Source: Lateolabrax maculatus
Taxonomy: Eukaryota > Chordata > Actinopteri > Acropomatiformes > Lateolabracidae
Length of the DNA: 64,000 nt
Direction: 5' to 3'
NCBI GenBank assembly: GCA_031216445.1
Contig: CM062215.1
Span: 2,636,001 to 2,700,000 of the forward strand
Shown piece by piece: positions 62,673-64,000 of this stretch. Position 1 is the first letter of the stretch. Every line of letters begins with the position of its first letter. A model generated the notes under the pieces. That model did not search any database, was not told the DNA's origin, and saw only the letters and a list, made by a program, of their open reading frames with translations. A program made the translations under genes and the position numbers.

Positions 62673-64000
62673 ATTAAACCATTTCTTGTATTGTAACACT
62701 AACACCTTATAGAGACCCTCTGAATAAGTCAGTAGGTTTCTACACGTTTTAGAGACAAAAAAATCTACATTATCTAGTACTTATGGCTTGTTTTTGTTGC
62801 TTTATTTTGGTTTTATTTATCCTACATCGGTTCTCTAGCAACACTAACACACAGCATTCGTTCACCTGCTGCACACTCATTATTACGAGTTGCTTGTAAT
62901 GAAGTTGATACAGGAACTGGGGCTCATCCTTCTGCTGCCTTCACTGTAAATCACTCTGAGTAAAATGGAAATGCGAATGCCGAGCACCTCGATGTAACGT
63001 CCGTGGGGATCAGCACTGGCATGGCTAATGCTGTTACACCAGAAGTGGCTAATGAACTAACCTTCCGCTTTACCTCCGCATACCTCGCCATAATTATCGC
63101 CTTCAGCTCCCGCGAGGGCCGCCGAACGGAACGATGCATTCATCCAATTCCAGGAAGAACAGACAGTGGAAAAGCCAGGCGCCATACAATGAACACTTAA
63201 ACCGCTGAAGGGCCTGATGGAGTGGATAAACTTAACAAACACAGCCGGGGATTTTGCACCTCGTTTAAAGTCAGCGTCATAGTGTACATCATGTCGTGGC
63301 AGCATCACACAAACAGTGGGTTATTTGAGGGACGGGGTCTTCTGAGGAAAACATTAACTGCTTACTTTTTATATCTGTCGTTCATCACTGGTCCCTGGAA
63401 AACATCTTTATTTTGAGGCAAACAACACCCTAAAGGCATGATGGGATATCTAAAGGCTCATACCAAGCACTGGTGTTCAATACAGCATATTGTTTGCACT
63501 ATTTTCTAAAGCGTGTTTAATTTATTAGTTGTATTTCAGTCCTTTTCCTTGCACCCAATCCTCACTGCAGATTTTAGTGTTTTGCTCAAGGACATCTTGG
63601 CGCTATTTTATTTCCCTTTTCTTTGGCTCGATTTACCAGCTCAAGCACAAACTTTGCTTTGACAACTTAAAACTCGTGTTTCCCTTAATCTGGTGCAGTT
63701 AGTTTAGTCAAATATGTTTGTTTTTTTTATTTGAATAAACAAAATGTGCAGTTAAAAACAAGTCTAGGAAGTGATTTTGTTGCATGAAAGGCATTTTCAA
63801 AGAGACTGTAGGAGGGAGTGAAATTAAGACCACATGAACCACACATCAGATGATGCCATCTCCCCTGTGGTGTTATTTATGCTTAATATACCATTTGAAA
63901 CAATTATTTCTGCATTTTCAACATACTTGGGCTCCACTCATTCATCAGCCTGGACTATTTTTTGCTCTTCTCACCCTTCGCTTCGGCCATGTGCTCTCGA
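62673..64000. other. Intron 1 interior; candidate enhancer at 62960-63190
   Basis: The patch at 62960-63190 (ggctaatgctgttacacc, ctcgccataattatcgcctt and cgatgcattcatccaattcc words) has raised CpG and few repeats. No exon is visible to the window end. Confidence 0.3.

Larger units (their letters stand above)
48729..64000 (+). other. acvr2a: acvr2a intron 1 (5' part; runs off the window)
   Basis: After the donor at 48729-48730 no exon resembling the activin-receptor ectodomain (cysteine-rich, for example a CCxxxxCN pattern) appears on the plus strand to the window end. The rest is therefore read as intron. It holds a G-rich block at 48731-48757, a 33-bp triplicated repeat at 48767-48865, AT-rich DNA with small repeats (49,060-54,700), a V-SINE at 54725-54905, a (CTC)n tract at 55388-55416, a (CA)n tract at 58189-58218, a hAT MITE at 62364-62672, and several enhancer-like segments. 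The intron is at least 15.2 kb. Large first introns are usual for this gene in vertebrates. Confidence 0.75.

Noticed and set aside
1..64000. CRISPR arrays, phage genes, bacterial operons, integrated virus genes
   Set aside because: No regularly spaced repeats, no closely packed long frames and no recognisable viral protein; the whole window has vertebrate nuclear texture.

Overview
The window reads as vertebrate nuclear DNA from a teleost fish, probably a percomorph. It has no operons and almost no long open frames. It carries many (CA)n/(GT)n microsatellites and decayed fish-type transposons: hAT MITEs with CAGTGGTGG ends, Tc1-like elements with the GGCCAAAAGTA terminal repeat, a LINE 3' end, and a V-SINE tail. 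Only one protein-coding segment can be supported. It is the first coding exon of the activin receptor type-2A gene (acvr2a), plus strand, with ATG at 48674 and a 5' splice site at 48728/48729. It encodes the signal peptide MGDATKLAFAVFLISCSSG, which matches human ACVR2A as I remember it at 17 of 19 positions.

Layout. Positions 1-47640 look like intergenic DNA upstream of acvr2a. This stretch mixes plain AT-rich DNA, pyrimidine- or purine-rich tracts (about 1490-2075, 4770-4900, 7990-8310, 26995-27220, 27890-28030, 32240-32710), microsatellites, transposon remnants, and several compositionally quiet segments dense in homeodomain, POU, GATA and nuclear-receptor-like words. Those segments look like conserved non-coding enhancers, but conservation cannot be tested here. 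Positions 47640-48330 form a CpG island, the likely TATA-less promoter. Positions about 47800-48673 are a GC-rich leader with several short upstream ORFs, ending in a T-rich tract. Positions 48729-64000 are the start of a long intron 1; no further acvr2a exon is visible.

How the parts fit: a developmental TGF-beta-family receptor gene with a CpG-island promoter, a large first intron and a long gene-poor upstream flank is a typical arrangement for long-range regulation. In human the upstream side of ACVR2A is also gene-poor, which is background knowledge and not something seen here. No CRISPR array, bacterial system, rRNA, confident tRNA or previously undescribed biological system was found. 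The oddest items are a 33-bp triplicated repeat just inside intron 1 that stays in frame with the signal peptide, a (CA)/(TG) inverted pair able to form a hairpin of about 33 bp, and an exact POU MORE palindrome in an enhancer-like segment.
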